Below, in pieces: positions 25,495 to 33,445 of a DNA stretch of 53,309 nucleotides. Source of the DNA: a virus; IMG/VR virus record IMGVR_UViG_3300032331_003728, positions 1 through 53,309 of that record; one strand, written 5' to 3'. A program made the translations under genes and the position numbers. Numbering within the stretch: the stretch's first letter is position 1; the number at the start of each line of letters is the position of its first letter. The notes under the pieces are model-generated. The model did not search any database, was not told the origin of the DNA, and saw only the letters and a list, made by a program, of their open reading frames with translations.

Positions 25495-26157
25495 ATGGGA
25501 CACGAACCGCTTCTTGCCAATACGCCAAGGATAGGTTTGTTCGTTGAATACCTACCACAGGATGAATGGGGGGTAGTAAAAGCATATTGCGAGAACAACG
25601 AAGAAAAATTTGAATTCGTTGGTCACAATCCAGAGATTGGTTGGAAGAAAAAGACTCATTCAGTTAACCCGAGCATAACGTTTCAAACTTCATTCCTTCC
25701 AACCAAAGATGAAATTGATTCTGGCGGCTACATGACAAACGGAGACAACTACAAAATTTCCATGCATGAGCCGGAAGATGCACAGGTTAACAAAATTCTG
25801 TCGTGGATGTTGATAAATGTTAGAGACACAATAAAGGAAACTTACGGAAATAAGACCTATTTTGAAAGTGGTCCCTGGCTGTCAATGGCTAAAAAAGGCG
25901 ACAACATGGGACTGCACTGTGACGGAGTATTTTTGGACAAGGTTGGCGCAGTCACCGACTTTTCTTGCGTTTATTATGTCAACGACGACTACGAGGGCGG
26001 TGAACTATACATGCCAATCCTTGGACTATCGATAAAACCAAAAGCTAATTCTCTGCTGATTTGGTCTCACACTTGGCACGAAGATATGGCCCATGGCGTG
26101 AAACCGATTGTTTCCGGTACTCGTTATATGTCGCAAGGCTTCTTCACAACTGTATAG
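25495..26157 (+). CDS. 2OG-Fe(II) oxygenase, P4H type (no. 3)
   Basis: A 220-residue oxygenase. I take the ATG at 25495, one base after the preceding stop; a TTG at 25486 is a weaker alternative. The metal triad is H141, D143 (GLHCDGVF) and H200 (DMAHGVKP), with R210 (GTRYMSQG) for 2-oxoglutarate. The strand motif YYVNDDYEGGELYMP is present. A second His (SHTWHEDMAHG) lies near the distal ligand. It has no Shine-Dalgarno sequence, so it relies on coupling with the upstream gene. Confidence 0.87.
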   Translation: MGHEPLLANTPRIGLFVEYLPQDEWGVVKAYCENNEEKFEFVGHNPEIGWKKKTHSVNPSITFQTSFLPTKDEIDSGGYMTNGDNYKISMHEPEDAQVNKILSWMLINVRDTIKETYGNKTYFESGPWLSMAKKGDNMGLHCDGVFLDKVGAVTDFSCVYYVNDDYEGGELYMPILGLSIKPKANSLLIWSHTWHEDMAHGVKPIVSGTRYMSQGFFTTV

Positions 26158-26166
26158 AATGGGTTT

Positions 26167-26832
26167 ATGAGAACCGAAATACTGAGCGACCCCCGCCTTG
26201 GCGTCATTGTTTACAAGGATGCACTGACAAAAGAACTTGACATAATCAACCGCCTGGAGTCGACTATTGGAAACAGCACGACAATGCCGTTTATGTGGTG
26301 CGAGGCCCTTGTCGGGTATTCGGAAAAAATGCCAGAATACCGAGATTGCGTGGACTGCAAGATTGGCACGACACACATAGACCACCTTCACCACTACCCA
26401 CAGTTTGCTGAACTGAAGAACATTTACAACGATACTGCCACTGCAATTCGTAAGTGCATGGACGACTATCAGAGTCGGTATAACATAAACATGCAATACA
26501 TGGAGGCTATTAACTTCATTCGGTATAAGGCAAATCAGCACTTCCAAGTACACACAGACCATGGATTTTCCTACACATGCACTGTCTCATCTGTTGTCTA
26601 TTTTAACGACGACTATGAAGGTGGTGAGCTTTGGTTCCCATACCTTGATTTAACCATAAAGCCAGAAGCCGGAGACATCGTGATGTTCCCGTCAACTTTC
26701 ATTTATGCTCATGCCGCAAAACCTGTAATAAGCGGAGTTAAATACTCTGGCGTAACAATGTTTGACTACAACGACAGAAATCATGACATCAAGGGTAGTT
26801 ACGACGGAGTCAGGGCTCCACTAAATCAATAG
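26167..26832 (+). CDS. 2OG-Fe(II) oxygenase, P4H type (no. 4)
   Basis: A 221-residue oxygenase. The triad is H129, D131 (FQVHTDHGF) and H182 (YAHAAKPV), with K192 (GVKYSGV) replacing Arg as the 2-oxoglutarate anchor, as in no. 1. The motif VVYFNDDYEGGELWFPYLDL is intact. A Cys/His-bearing N-terminal segment (CEALVG, RDCVDCKIGTTHIDHLHHY) could bind metal or act as a substrate loop; nothing similar is obvious in its neighbours. The stop shares a base with the following GTG start. Confidence 0.88.
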   Translation: MRTEILSDPRLGVIVYKDALTKELDIINRLESTIGNSTTMPFMWCEALVGYSEKMPEYRDCVDCKIGTTHIDHLHHYPQFAELKNIYNDTATAIRKCMDDYQSRYNINMQYMEAINFIRYKANQHFQVHTDHGFSYTCTVSSVVYFNDDYEGGELWFPYLDLTIKPEAGDIVMFPSTFIYAHAAKPVISGVKYSGVTMFDYNDRNHDIKGSYDGVRAPLNQ

Positions 26833-27374
26833 TGGCAGTTATCGGAATCTACTCGCCGGGAGCAATGGGCTCGACACTTGCTTACTCCTGCTCTCTAATT
26901 GGGCACAAAACAATATGGGCATCAGAAGGTCGTTCTGAAAAAACCATAATTCGTGCAAAAAAATTTGGGATAGAGGATGTTGTTTCACTCAAAAACCTTT
27001 TAGAAAAAAGTGATTTTATATTCTCGATTGCCAGCAACTTTGACGCATTTGAATTTGCTAGAGTTGTTGGATTAAGTGGTTTTAAAGGTATTTACGTTGA
27101 TTTTAATACCATGTATACGGATACCGACGGAAGTGAGCTTGAAAACATACTTGCCCAAAACAACATAAAGTATACCGAAGGGGCACTGCGCGGTTGGCCG
27201 ATTACCGAGCCATCAAGCGAGGATATTGGCGAGAAAACAATGTACCTCTCTGGCCCATATGCAGATTCAGTTAAGGAGTTGTTCGGTGGATTTTGGAGAA
27301 TAAGAACCATGCCAAAATCTGCAAAATTATTAAATCGAGTTCTTGCAGAGGAGATGGCAATTCTTTATGGTTAA
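26832..27374 (+). CDS. Rossmann-fold beta-hydroxyacid dehydrogenase-like protein, short
   Basis: A 180-residue protein with a GTG start overlapping the preceding TAG. The N-terminus VIGIYSPGAMGSTLAYSCS is an NAD(P)-binding GxxGxMG loop of the 6-phosphogluconate/3-hydroxyisobutyrate dehydrogenase type. SDFIFSIASNFDAFEFA, then GIYVDFNTMYTD and YTEGALRGWPI, follow the family order (substrate DxN and G-A/G-x-GW blocks). Normal members are ~290 residues with an all-helical C-terminal domain. Here the protein stops at ~180, so it lacks most of that domain, and the next gene begins inside its last codons. It may be a cut-down reductase or may work with the next protein. Confidence 0.65.
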   Translation: MAVIGIYSPGAMGSTLAYSCSLIGHKTIWASEGRSEKTIIRAKKFGIEDVVSLKNLLEKSDFIFSIASNFDAFEFARVVGLSGFKGIYVDFNTMYTDTDGSELENILAQNNIKYTEGALRGWPITEPSSEDIGEKTMYLSGPYADSVKELFGGFWRIRTMPKSAKLLNRVLAEEMAILYG

Positions 27375-28071
27375 GGTGAATCTCAAACGAACATACGATA
27401 ACCCACCAGAAATTCGACAGTCCAGAATCACCCGTGACTGGATGGACGAAACCTACAAAAAACATGCATACCAATGTTTGCCGATGACCTTTGCAAATGT
27501 CTATGGATGGGAGTTGGTCCTTCCACAAACCGTTGTTGCCCAATGGGATGGCGGCAACACTGTTCCAACCATTCTTGAGGGTGAATCATATGGCGGAAGG
27601 CAATTGGCCTACGGCGGAATTGTTGGCATGGTTTCATTTTCTACTGGTTGGATTTTTGGAACCGATCCTGGATATGAGACATTTATTGGTGGATCACCAA
27701 ATTATGTCAGAGAAGACGCACAGGCTCTATCGGCAATTATCCCCAGTAGCTGGTGGCCAGATGAGTTTCAGATGAACTGGAAGATAAACAAAGTTGGCGA
27801 ACCTGTTGTTTTTGAGGCTGGTATGCCTTTCATGTTCTTTTCCATCTTTGAAAGCACGGTTTTGGAGAATGTAGATTTTACTGTTGAGAATCTTTGGGAT
27901 GATAAAGAGCTCATGAATAGCAGGCAAAAGTACGGTGATTTAAAAATGAAAAACAACCAAGAGCAGCCCTGGACCTGGACAAAGGGTATAAAAACAGGTC
28001 TTGATGCTGATGGTAATAAGATTGGTCCAACATTCACTGGAATGCCAAAACTTCAAATTCCAGAGCAATAA
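27367..28071 (+). CDS. DUF6065-like protein
   Basis: A 234-residue protein starting at the ATG at 27367 (MVKVNLKRTYDNPPEIR), which overlaps the previous gene by eight bases. The motif order is SRITRDWMDETYKKHAYQCL, LPMTFANVYGWEL, a Trp-Asp-Gly-Gly turn, IFGTDPGYETFIGGSPN, FQMNWKINKVGEPVVFEAG and PFMFFSIFE. It resembles DUF6065, a family of unknown function that I recall in phages and bacteria near 2OG oxygenases. The strand-rich pattern with conserved Trp/Gly suggests a cupin-like fold. The assignment is from memory of the motif order, not a search. Confidence 0.55.
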   Translation: MVKVNLKRTYDNPPEIRQSRITRDWMDETYKKHAYQCLPMTFANVYGWELVLPQTVVAQWDGGNTVPTILEGESYGGRQLAYGGIVGMVSFSTGWIFGTDPGYETFIGGSPNYVREDAQALSAIIPSSWWPDEFQMNWKINKVGEPVVFEAGMPFMFFSIFESTVLENVDFTVENLWDDKELMNSRQKYGDLKMKNNQEQPWTWTKGIKTGLDADGNKIGPTFTGMPKLQIPEQ

Positions 28072-28073
28072 CA

Positions 28074-28691
28074 ATGTCGATGCTCGATTACAGAGATTTA
28101 CTAACGAGAAACGTACATGTCGTTAATGACTTTGCAACCGATGATGAGCTGTCAAAAATCCTTGATAAATGCAATGAGTTTTCAGACTGGGACAACACTT
28201 GGCAAGAACATGTTGACGGACAGAGGTTCACTGAAAGACCAGACTGCCAGGAACGCATAGACGTCTCCTCTAGGGCGTTGGCGCTCGTATCTGCCACGGT
28301 TGGCAGGAGGTTGTGCTTTCTGTATGAACCGTATTTAAGAAAGTACCTACCTGGCTCGTATCTTAAAATGCATGCAGATGCAGAGGGGTACTACGGGGGC
28401 AATCCAGAGCCACTCAAAAACTACGACCCAAACAATCAGATGTCTGAAGTTCTCAATGAATACTCATCAATCCTGTACCTCAACGACGACTACCAGGGCG
28501 GAGAGTTATATTTCGAAGAGCTCGACCTGCTAATTAAGCCAAAAGTTAATCAGCTAGTATTCTTCCCAAGCGGCTCTGAGTTTAGACATGAGGTGAAGCC
28601 TGTTCTAAGTGGGGACAGGTACACCCTTGCCTCCTTTTATACGACTGATAAGCTTGTTGGCCTGCACGAGAGAATACGAGAACTTATATGA
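28074..28691 (+). CDS. 2OG-Fe(II) oxygenase, P4H type (no. 5)
   Basis: A 205-residue oxygenase. The triad is H100, D102 (LKMHADAEG) and H172 (FRHEVKPV), with R182 (GDRYTLAS) as the 2-oxoglutarate anchor. Between them are YLNDDYQGGELYFEELDLLI and FFPSGSEFRHE, very close to no. 1. An insertion with GYYGGNPEPLKNYDPNNQ after the HxD motif would lie at the active-site mouth. It overlaps the next small gene by four bases. Confidence 0.9.
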   Translation: MSMLDYRDLLTRNVHVVNDFATDDELSKILDKCNEFSDWDNTWQEHVDGQRFTERPDCQERIDVSSRALALVSATVGRRLCFLYEPYLRKYLPGSYLKMHADAEGYYGGNPEPLKNYDPNNQMSEVLNEYSSILYLNDDYQGGELYFEELDLLIKPKVNQLVFFPSGSEFRHEVKPVLSGDRYTLASFYTTDKLVGLHERIRELI

Positions 28692-28903
28692 AACTTGGAA
28701 AATATGACTCTTTAATGGCAAAGAATCGCGCTGCACGGTTCTTGACTGCGTCAATCGGGGAGATGAGTCAGTTGATGGCAAGCGAGAACATGGCTCCTGT
28801 CTATTCTGGGGAAAATCCACACGAAGAAGGAACCATAGAGTACAACGCTTTTATGCTCATATCAAATGAGTACTCCGCACTGGAGGCACTGAAAGATGGA
28901 TGA
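28688..28903 (+). CDS. Small hypothetical protein
   Basis: A 71-residue, probably helical protein (KLGKYDSLMAKNRAARFLTA; NAFMLISNEYSALEALKDG) with no motif that I recognise. The ATGA overlap with the oxygenase before it and an eight-base overlap with the gene after it support real translation in the operon. Confidence 0.55.
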   Translation: MKLGKYDSLMAKNRAARFLTASIGEMSQLMASENMAPVYSGENPHEEGTIEYNAFMLISNEYSALEALKDG

Positions 28904-29087
28904 GTCTCAGGATTTCAAAATGAGCACCAGAAAAGGTGAAGCGATAACAGATACTGAAGAGTGGGATAACGAGATTATTGAGTGGGACCCAAGCACTGGT
29001 GTTTACTATGTTGCTGGGAAGCCGGTGTCAATGTGTCAAGGTGTAGCAATGTTCGATGTTAAAGAGGAAAAAGATGAGCAAGTATGA
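28896..29087 (+). CDS. Small acidic hypothetical protein
   Basis: A 63-residue acidic protein (DTEEWDNEIIEWDPSTGVYY, then VAGKPVSMCQGVAMF). I do not recognise it. It overlaps the preceding gene by eight bases, and the next gene starts inside its last codons with a good AGAGG ribosome-binding site. It is probably a minor operon component. Confidence 0.5.
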   Translation: MDESQDFKMSTRKGEAITDTEEWDNEIIEWDPSTGVYYVAGKPVSMCQGVAMFDVKEEKDEQV

Positions 29088-29355
29088 CCCAATTGCTGAT
29101 TTAGAGTATCGCTCTGAACAGCTTGCAGCGTACCTATTCATACTCGGATTTGACGAATCACGATTTGATGAGGTCACAATAGACGACTGCATCAACGCAA
29201 TTCGAGACAGATACCGCTATGACCATGACACCGAAATTAATTCAGCTGTTAAAGACTACATAAAAAGACAAAACATCACACTGACAAGGAATGTCCGCCG
29301 TGCTTGGTTTGATGTCCAGGTGGCATTGCATGAGGTTCAAAATGGAACAAAATAA
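29074..29355 (+). CDS. Small hypothetical protein
   Basis: A 93-residue protein. I choose the ATG at 29074 (MSKYDPIADLEYRSEQLAAY) because AGAGG lies 7 bases upstream. It is helical and charged, with alternating Asp/Arg (CINAIRDRYRYDHDTEINSA) and RRAWFDVQVALHEVQNG at the end. No family is recognised. It overlaps the next coding region by 14 bases. Confidence 0.55.
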   Translation: MSKYDPIADLEYRSEQLAAYLFILGFDESRFDEVTIDDCINAIRDRYRYDHDTEINSAVKDYIKRQNITLTRNVRRAWFDVQVALHEVQNGTK

Positions 29356-30076
29356 GAGGTACGAACCGGAAGTATCTTTTGACTTCAGCTCGCTTCAGTT
29401 TGACTGGGAGCAATACGCAGACCAGTGCAACCGCGAAGATGGTGGACATTCTGTCGCTATAGCTGAATATCTTTTTAACGAGGTGGGCATTGATAGAAGG
29501 AATATTGCCACTGGCGGAGCAAGCGACTACGAGTTTGTGGTTCACTACCCAAGACCGAACCTATCAAGTGCGTATGGTCAAGCTCAGTGGATGTCAATCC
29601 TTTTGATTCTCGGCATCATGGACATCTCTAAAAAGAAGAATGTATTGGCAGTTTCTGGCGGTCTAGATAGATTCAGATTGAAGGTGTTCAAGTCGCTCCA
29701 CGGCGCAAACATCACATTTCTGAATAACAAAAAACTTAGTTTGTACGAGAAATTCCAGGACCCTATTGACCACTATGACGTTGTCACTATGCAGGATTTT
29801 GAGAAACATGTAAACAGCAAATACGACATGATGCTTGCTTGGTCCCAGGACATGGAGAACCCACTAATTCCCATTAGCGCCTTTGTCGACAGGCTTGAAG
29901 ATAATGGTGTTTTAATAATCCAGAACACCTCTGACAGCATGTTTCTCTACAACAACCATACAAAAGCGACTCCAATCTGGGGCTACCACGAAGCGCTAAA
30001 AAAGATGGGTGGTTGCAGCGTCTACCACATACCTGTATTTTATGGAATAACTCTTGTTGTTAAGAGTCCACAATGA
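29342..30076 (+). CDS. Unrecognised protein, possible methyltransferase fold
   Basis: A 244-residue protein from the ATG at 29342 (MEQNKRYEPEVSFDFS); longer in-frame starts upstream lie deep within the previous gene. The order NVLAVSGGLDRFRLKVFKS, IDHYDVVTMQDFEKH, YDMMLAWSQDM and NGVLIIQNTSDS gives alternating strands and helices like a class I methyltransferase. But the glycine-rich SAM loop is not canonical, so enzyme activity is doubtful. It overlaps the next oxygenase by four bases, so it belongs to the same operon. Confidence 0.45.
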   Translation: MEQNKRYEPEVSFDFSSLQFDWEQYADQCNREDGGHSVAIAEYLFNEVGIDRRNIATGGASDYEFVVHYPRPNLSSAYGQAQWMSILLILGIMDISKKKNVLAVSGGLDRFRLKVFKSLHGANITFLNNKKLSLYEKFQDPIDHYDVVTMQDFEKHVNSKYDMMLAWSQDMENPLIPISAFVDRLEDNGVLIIQNTSDSMFLYNNHTKATPIWGYHEALKKMGGCSVYHIPVFYGITLVVKSPQ

Positions 30077-30747
30077 TTGTAAAAGATAACGCCATTGGCG
30101 ATTCTTTGTACAAAGAGGTACTGGCTGATGAACTGTTCTTTCCAGAGTCAATGGGTTCTGACGAAAGATTAGCTACAGAATTAAATTCATACCACTATGA
30201 GAAGTCAAGCTGTTTTGCCCCATATATGTTTTGGGATGGATGGTGGGCCTCTCCGGCCAATACGTTAAGAAAGAAGGTCGTCCAGTCAATTTGGGAAGAA
30301 AACCTGCCCTGCGATACAAGCGAAATACTTGGAATTGAGTACTGGACGAGAACTTATCTCCCTGGTCAGTATCTTGATGTCCATGTCGATGAAGATACCT
30401 TTCTTTACCAGGAATCAAAGACATTCAGTGGTCCATTGACTGGCTCAATATTCTATGGTGTCGACAACCAGGATGGTGGTTTTGTTGAAATATACAACAA
30501 AGCAATTTTAAAAGATGGAGAAAAACTAGCCATTGAAGCTGAAAATATTAACGCTCTATTAGTCCCAGTTGAAGAGCGCGAAAGAATTGCCTACAAAGGG
30601 AATCGTGCAATCATCTTTGATACCGGGCATGTTATTCACGGAACCACTCCTGCAAAAAGCGGAATCAGACAGGTCATGGTCACAAATTTGTGGCATCGCA
30701 ATAACCCTCCAACAGCTCTAAAGTTGGGAGAATTTTTTTATGAGTGA
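30073..30747 (+). CDS. 2OG-Fe(II) oxygenase, divergent (no. 6)
   Basis: A 224-residue oxygenase lacking the NDDYEGGE signature of its neighbours. LPGQYLDVHVDED gives H104 and D106. The distal ligand is H186 or H189 (FDTGHVIHGTTP), and R199 (SGIRQVMV) is the 2-oxoglutarate candidate. A long insertion (about residues 143-178, DGEKLAIEAENINALLVPVE) separates the two halves of the barrel. The geometry is consistent with a functional jelly roll, but the substrate pocket must differ from the P4H-like set. It overlaps both neighbours (4 and 8 bases). Confidence 0.75.
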   Translation: MIVKDNAIGDSLYKEVLADELFFPESMGSDERLATELNSYHYEKSSCFAPYMFWDGWWASPANTLRKKVVQSIWEENLPCDTSEILGIEYWTRTYLPGQYLDVHVDEDTFLYQESKTFSGPLTGSIFYGVDNQDGGFVEIYNKAILKDGEKLAIEAENINALLVPVEERERIAYKGNRAIIFDTGHVIHGTTPAKSGIRQVMVTNLWHRNNPPTALKLGEFFYE

Positions 30748-31642
30748 TGTTAAAAAGGTAAACATTTTATCAATTGATGTATTTAAAACAAAAATTCATG
30801 GCATCAACAATCAGCGACTACTAAAGGAGATTTTTGAGTCAACCAATGATATCGATGATTCATTTACTAAAAATAAATATCACACGTATTACGAAGACAA
30901 AAGATATCCGTTTGGTTCAGCTGAGTCGGAAAAACTAATCAACAAGTTGACAGAAGAAGTTTCTGGTGTTCTAAACAAAGAAATGGTGCTTAGTAGTATT
31001 TGGACACTTACGCTTGGTTACGGGCAGTCCGTGTCTGCTCACTCTCATAAGTCAAACATCCAACTTCGCACAGAAGAGTACTTTTCAATTGCTTATTACC
31101 CAAGTGCTCCCAAAGGGAGCGCAGACTTGATATTTACGGTTAATGCGGGAAACACTATTGAAAAGTCTGTTGAACTAACACCGGAAACTGGTGACTTAAT
31201 TATTTTTAATTCCTATTTAATGCATATGACAAATAGACATAACAACAAAGAAGAGCTTCGAGTTGTTGTAAGCGCAAATTTTTCTCCTAAATATCCCGAC
31301 TTAACTCCAACTCAAGATTGGAGCGCGTACGCAAGAAACCCAGAAGATAGTGAAATTATTTACGACAAACGTTATTCATTGACAATACAAACTCCTTTTG
31401 GTAAAGAAGATGCAACACTCGGTATAAAAGGTAATATTGCAGAAATATTCAATCCAACTGGAAAATATTTCATAGAGGAATTTACTGAAACAGAAAATTC
31501 ATTTAATGCTGAGTTTCTTGTTGATGTACCTATGGTTGCAAAAGTCGGTATTTATTTGTCTTTTGATAAGGACAGGGCCATTGAAGGTTATGTTGTCATT
31601 GGTGAATTTGCCAAATGCCCTGTGAGCGGGGTGGTGCTATGA
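30740..31642 (+). CDS. 2OG-Fe(II) oxygenase of the FeII_5-like group with extra C-terminal domain (no. 7)
   Basis: A 300-residue protein. Its core (GQSVSAHSHKSNIQL, then EYFSIAYYPSAPKGSADLIF, then ELTPETGDLIIFNSYLMHMT, ending RVVVSANFSP) follows the 2OG-FeII_5 layout, with H101/H103, H162 and R174 as ligand and co-substrate candidates. The first motif is H-x-H and not the classic H-x-D. About 110 residues after the core (from QDWSAYARNPED) form a separate beta-rich domain that I do not recognise. Codon use is more AT-rich than in nearby oxygenases. It overlaps the GPx no. 3 gene by four bases. Confidence 0.7.
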   Translation: MSDVKKVNILSIDVFKTKIHGINNQRLLKEIFESTNDIDDSFTKNKYHTYYEDKRYPFGSAESEKLINKLTEEVSGVLNKEMVLSSIWTLTLGYGQSVSAHSHKSNIQLRTEEYFSIAYYPSAPKGSADLIFTVNAGNTIEKSVELTPETGDLIIFNSYLMHMTNRHNNKEELRVVVSANFSPKYPDLTPTQDWSAYARNPEDSEIIYDKRYSLTIQTPFGKEDATLGIKGNIAEIFNPTGKYFIEEFTETENSFNAEFLVDVPMVAKVGIYLSFDKDRAIEGYVVIGEFAKCPVSGVVL

Positions 31643-32250
31643 GTGAATCTATTTATAACATTCCAATAAATTCAATTGATGGAGATAAAGATATCCTCTC
31701 AGGTCTTAGTGGAACGGTCACATTGTTCTTCCCTTTTGCATCAAAGGCTGGGTACGAGCCAAAATGCAGCCGTGTTTGGTCTTACGCTAGGACATCTAGA
31801 AATCTATGGGAAATGCAGAAGTTGCACGAAATGTTTGAAAACTTTTCTGTCATTGGTGTGCCAACAAATCAGTTTTGGAACATGGAGCCTCTTGAAAATG
31901 AACAGATATCAAAATTCATGAAAGAAACATACCCATTTGTCAAGTTCCCAATTACTGAAAAAGTCGTAATAAACGGAGATGACGAGCATGCAATCTGTTC
32001 GCACATGAAGGGCTACACTAAACGACTTGTTGATGACACAAAAGCCGGAAACAGTTTTGCTGCTTCACAAGGCCAAAATCTTGCTGGTGGAGCTGTTCAC
32101 AAAATACCCGCATATTACGAAAAATTTGTAGTCAGCAAAGAAGGACGGCAGGTGTATAGGTTTGGGTTTGCCACCAAACCGTTGGCGGACAGGGTTGAAA
32201 CCACGGACATGGATATGACAGTTGTTCAGGCAGTACAATCATTACTATGA
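31639..32250 (+). CDS. Glutathione-peroxidase-fold protein (no. 3), peroxidatic Cys missing
   Basis: A 203-residue protein. I use the ATG at 31639 (MSESIYNIPINSIDGDKDIL), which overlaps the previous stop as ATGA; an upstream start at 31615 is less likely. VTLFFPFASKAGYEP fits the GPx active-site strand, but A37 stands where Cys/Sec should be. C43 lies six residues on, and a ~14-residue insertion follows. VIGVPTNQFWNMEP keeps the family N-Q-F motif (Q78), unlike nos. 1 and 2. YYEKFVVSKEGRQVYRF matches the C-terminal strand. It is likely inactive as a classical peroxidase and may be a binding or regulatory version. Confidence 0.65.
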   Translation: MSESIYNIPINSIDGDKDILSGLSGTVTLFFPFASKAGYEPKCSRVWSYARTSRNLWEMQKLHEMFENFSVIGVPTNQFWNMEPLENEQISKFMKETYPFVKFPITEKVVINGDDEHAICSHMKGYTKRLVDDTKAGNSFAASQGQNLAGGAVHKIPAYYEKFVVSKEGRQVYRFGFATKPLADRVETTDMDMTVVQAVQSLL

Positions 32251-33107
32251 GCAACTTCAACTTCAAGCCGGAGCACCTAGGTGGTGGAACGGTGATTTTT
32301 AGGAATGCAATCAATGTGCCACAAAAGGAGACATTCGATTATCTGGACGAGATGAGAGAAGAAGCATTTAATAACTCCTACACAATCGTCAATGATGAAA
32401 ACGGCAATCCACTGCATGCGGTAAATAGGGGTGGGTTTATCTACGACCTTGAGGACATGGACAGGGCTCCAATCCGAATAGGGAATTTAGACATTCCATT
32501 TTTTCAAGAATGCGAAAAAGCAATATACGAAGCACTTCTGCATTATGTAGAAATGTTCCCAGCTGTTCTACAGTGCCTTTGGTGGAAGAGCCCTGGTCAT
32601 GTTTTACGGTACGCAAAGGGCGGAGGGCTTGGATTTCACGCTGACAACGATGTGAACTACCGCTACGGGAGAGAGCCAAAAGAGCAGCATGCAACTCGTA
32701 ATGTCCTATCTGCCCTTGTCTACTTCAACGACTGCACCGATGACGAATCGGTTGAGTATTCCTTCTCTGGTGGGCATATGACAATCCCATATTTTGACAT
32801 AGATATTGCGCCATCAACTGGTGCAATTATCCTGATGCCCGCAAACTACATAGGCGCTCATCAAATCCATGAAGTGACTAGGGGTGTTAGGTATTCATAC
32901 TTAACCTGGTTTGCTCAGGGCTCCGAAGACCCAGAGCGTGGGTGCTCTCCAGCTCATCCAGAAGAAACAATGTTTCAAAACAATGGACAATGGTGGCTTC
33001 CATCAATTCTTAAGGATTACGAAAACTATATAATCAAAAAGTATGGCTCTTTATCAAATGCTCCACAAGAAAAAGTAGATTACCTAAGCAGAGCAAACGA
33101 CCACTAA
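32247..33107 (+). CDS. 2OG-Fe(II) oxygenase, long LGGG subfamily (no. 8)
   Basis: A 286-residue member of a subfamily with an N-terminal EHLGGGTVIFRNAINVP motif and ~130 residues before the catalytic core. The triad is H131, D133 (GFHADNDVN) and H205 or H208 (GAHQIHEVT), with R215 (GVRYSYLTW). The strand motif is changed to VYFNDCTDDES...FSGGHMTIP, with an insertion in the usual NDDYEGGE. A C-terminal extension (QWWLPSILKDYENYI) follows the core. It ends by a four-base overlap with the convergent gene at 33104. Confidence 0.88.
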   Translation: MSNFNFKPEHLGGGTVIFRNAINVPQKETFDYLDEMREEAFNNSYTIVNDENGNPLHAVNRGGFIYDLEDMDRAPIRIGNLDIPFFQECEKAIYEALLHYVEMFPAVLQCLWWKSPGHVLRYAKGGGLGFHADNDVNYRYGREPKEQHATRNVLSALVYFNDCTDDESVEYSFSGGHMTIPYFDIDIAPSTGAIILMPANYIGAHQIHEVTRGVRYSYLTWFAQGSEDPERGCSPAHPEETMFQNNGQWWLPSILKDYENYIIKKYGSLSNAPQEKVDYLSRANDH

Positions 33108-33427
33108 ATCTTTTTTGTAAACATCTTTTCGGTTACAAATAGATGTTTTGCGAGAGTACTTGACGAATGAATTATCCCAAGTGGATTTGGGACATTAAAC
33201 TCGTTAAGAAGGTCTGCCATCTTTCCGTTCGCAATGTCTTCCCAAAATGCAATCATTGCTTCTGCCCCAGTACGACCAACTGTGTAGTACCTGTTCTCAA
33301 TCTGGCCTGGGAGTATGTTGTCTGCCCAATTGTTGTAGCCGTCTTTTTCGACCATATTGGGTAATTTTGCAAACTCCTGAACCATAATCTCGGTCCATCG
33401 GTTGAATGCCTCGTTCTTTTCGCTCAT
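33104..33427 (-). CDS. Small hypothetical protein on the opposite strand
   Basis: A 107-residue protein, using the ATG at 33427 (MSEKNEAFNRWTEIMVQEFA). An upstream in-frame start at 33487 would run into the divergent oxygenase. It is helical, with ENRYYTVGRTGAEAMIAFWE in the middle. I do not recognise it. It is the only minus-strand gene inside the plus-strand oxygenase run, tail-to-tail with no. 8 (4-base overlap) and 18 bases head-to-head from no. 9. Confidence 0.55.
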   Translation of the reverse strand: MSEKNEAFNRWTEIMVQEFAKLPNMVEKDGYNNWADNILPGQIENRYYTVGRTGAEAMIAFWEDIANGKMADLLNEFNVPNPLGIIHSSSTLAKHLFVTEKMFTKKI

Positions 33428-33445
33428 TGGGCTATCATACACTGT

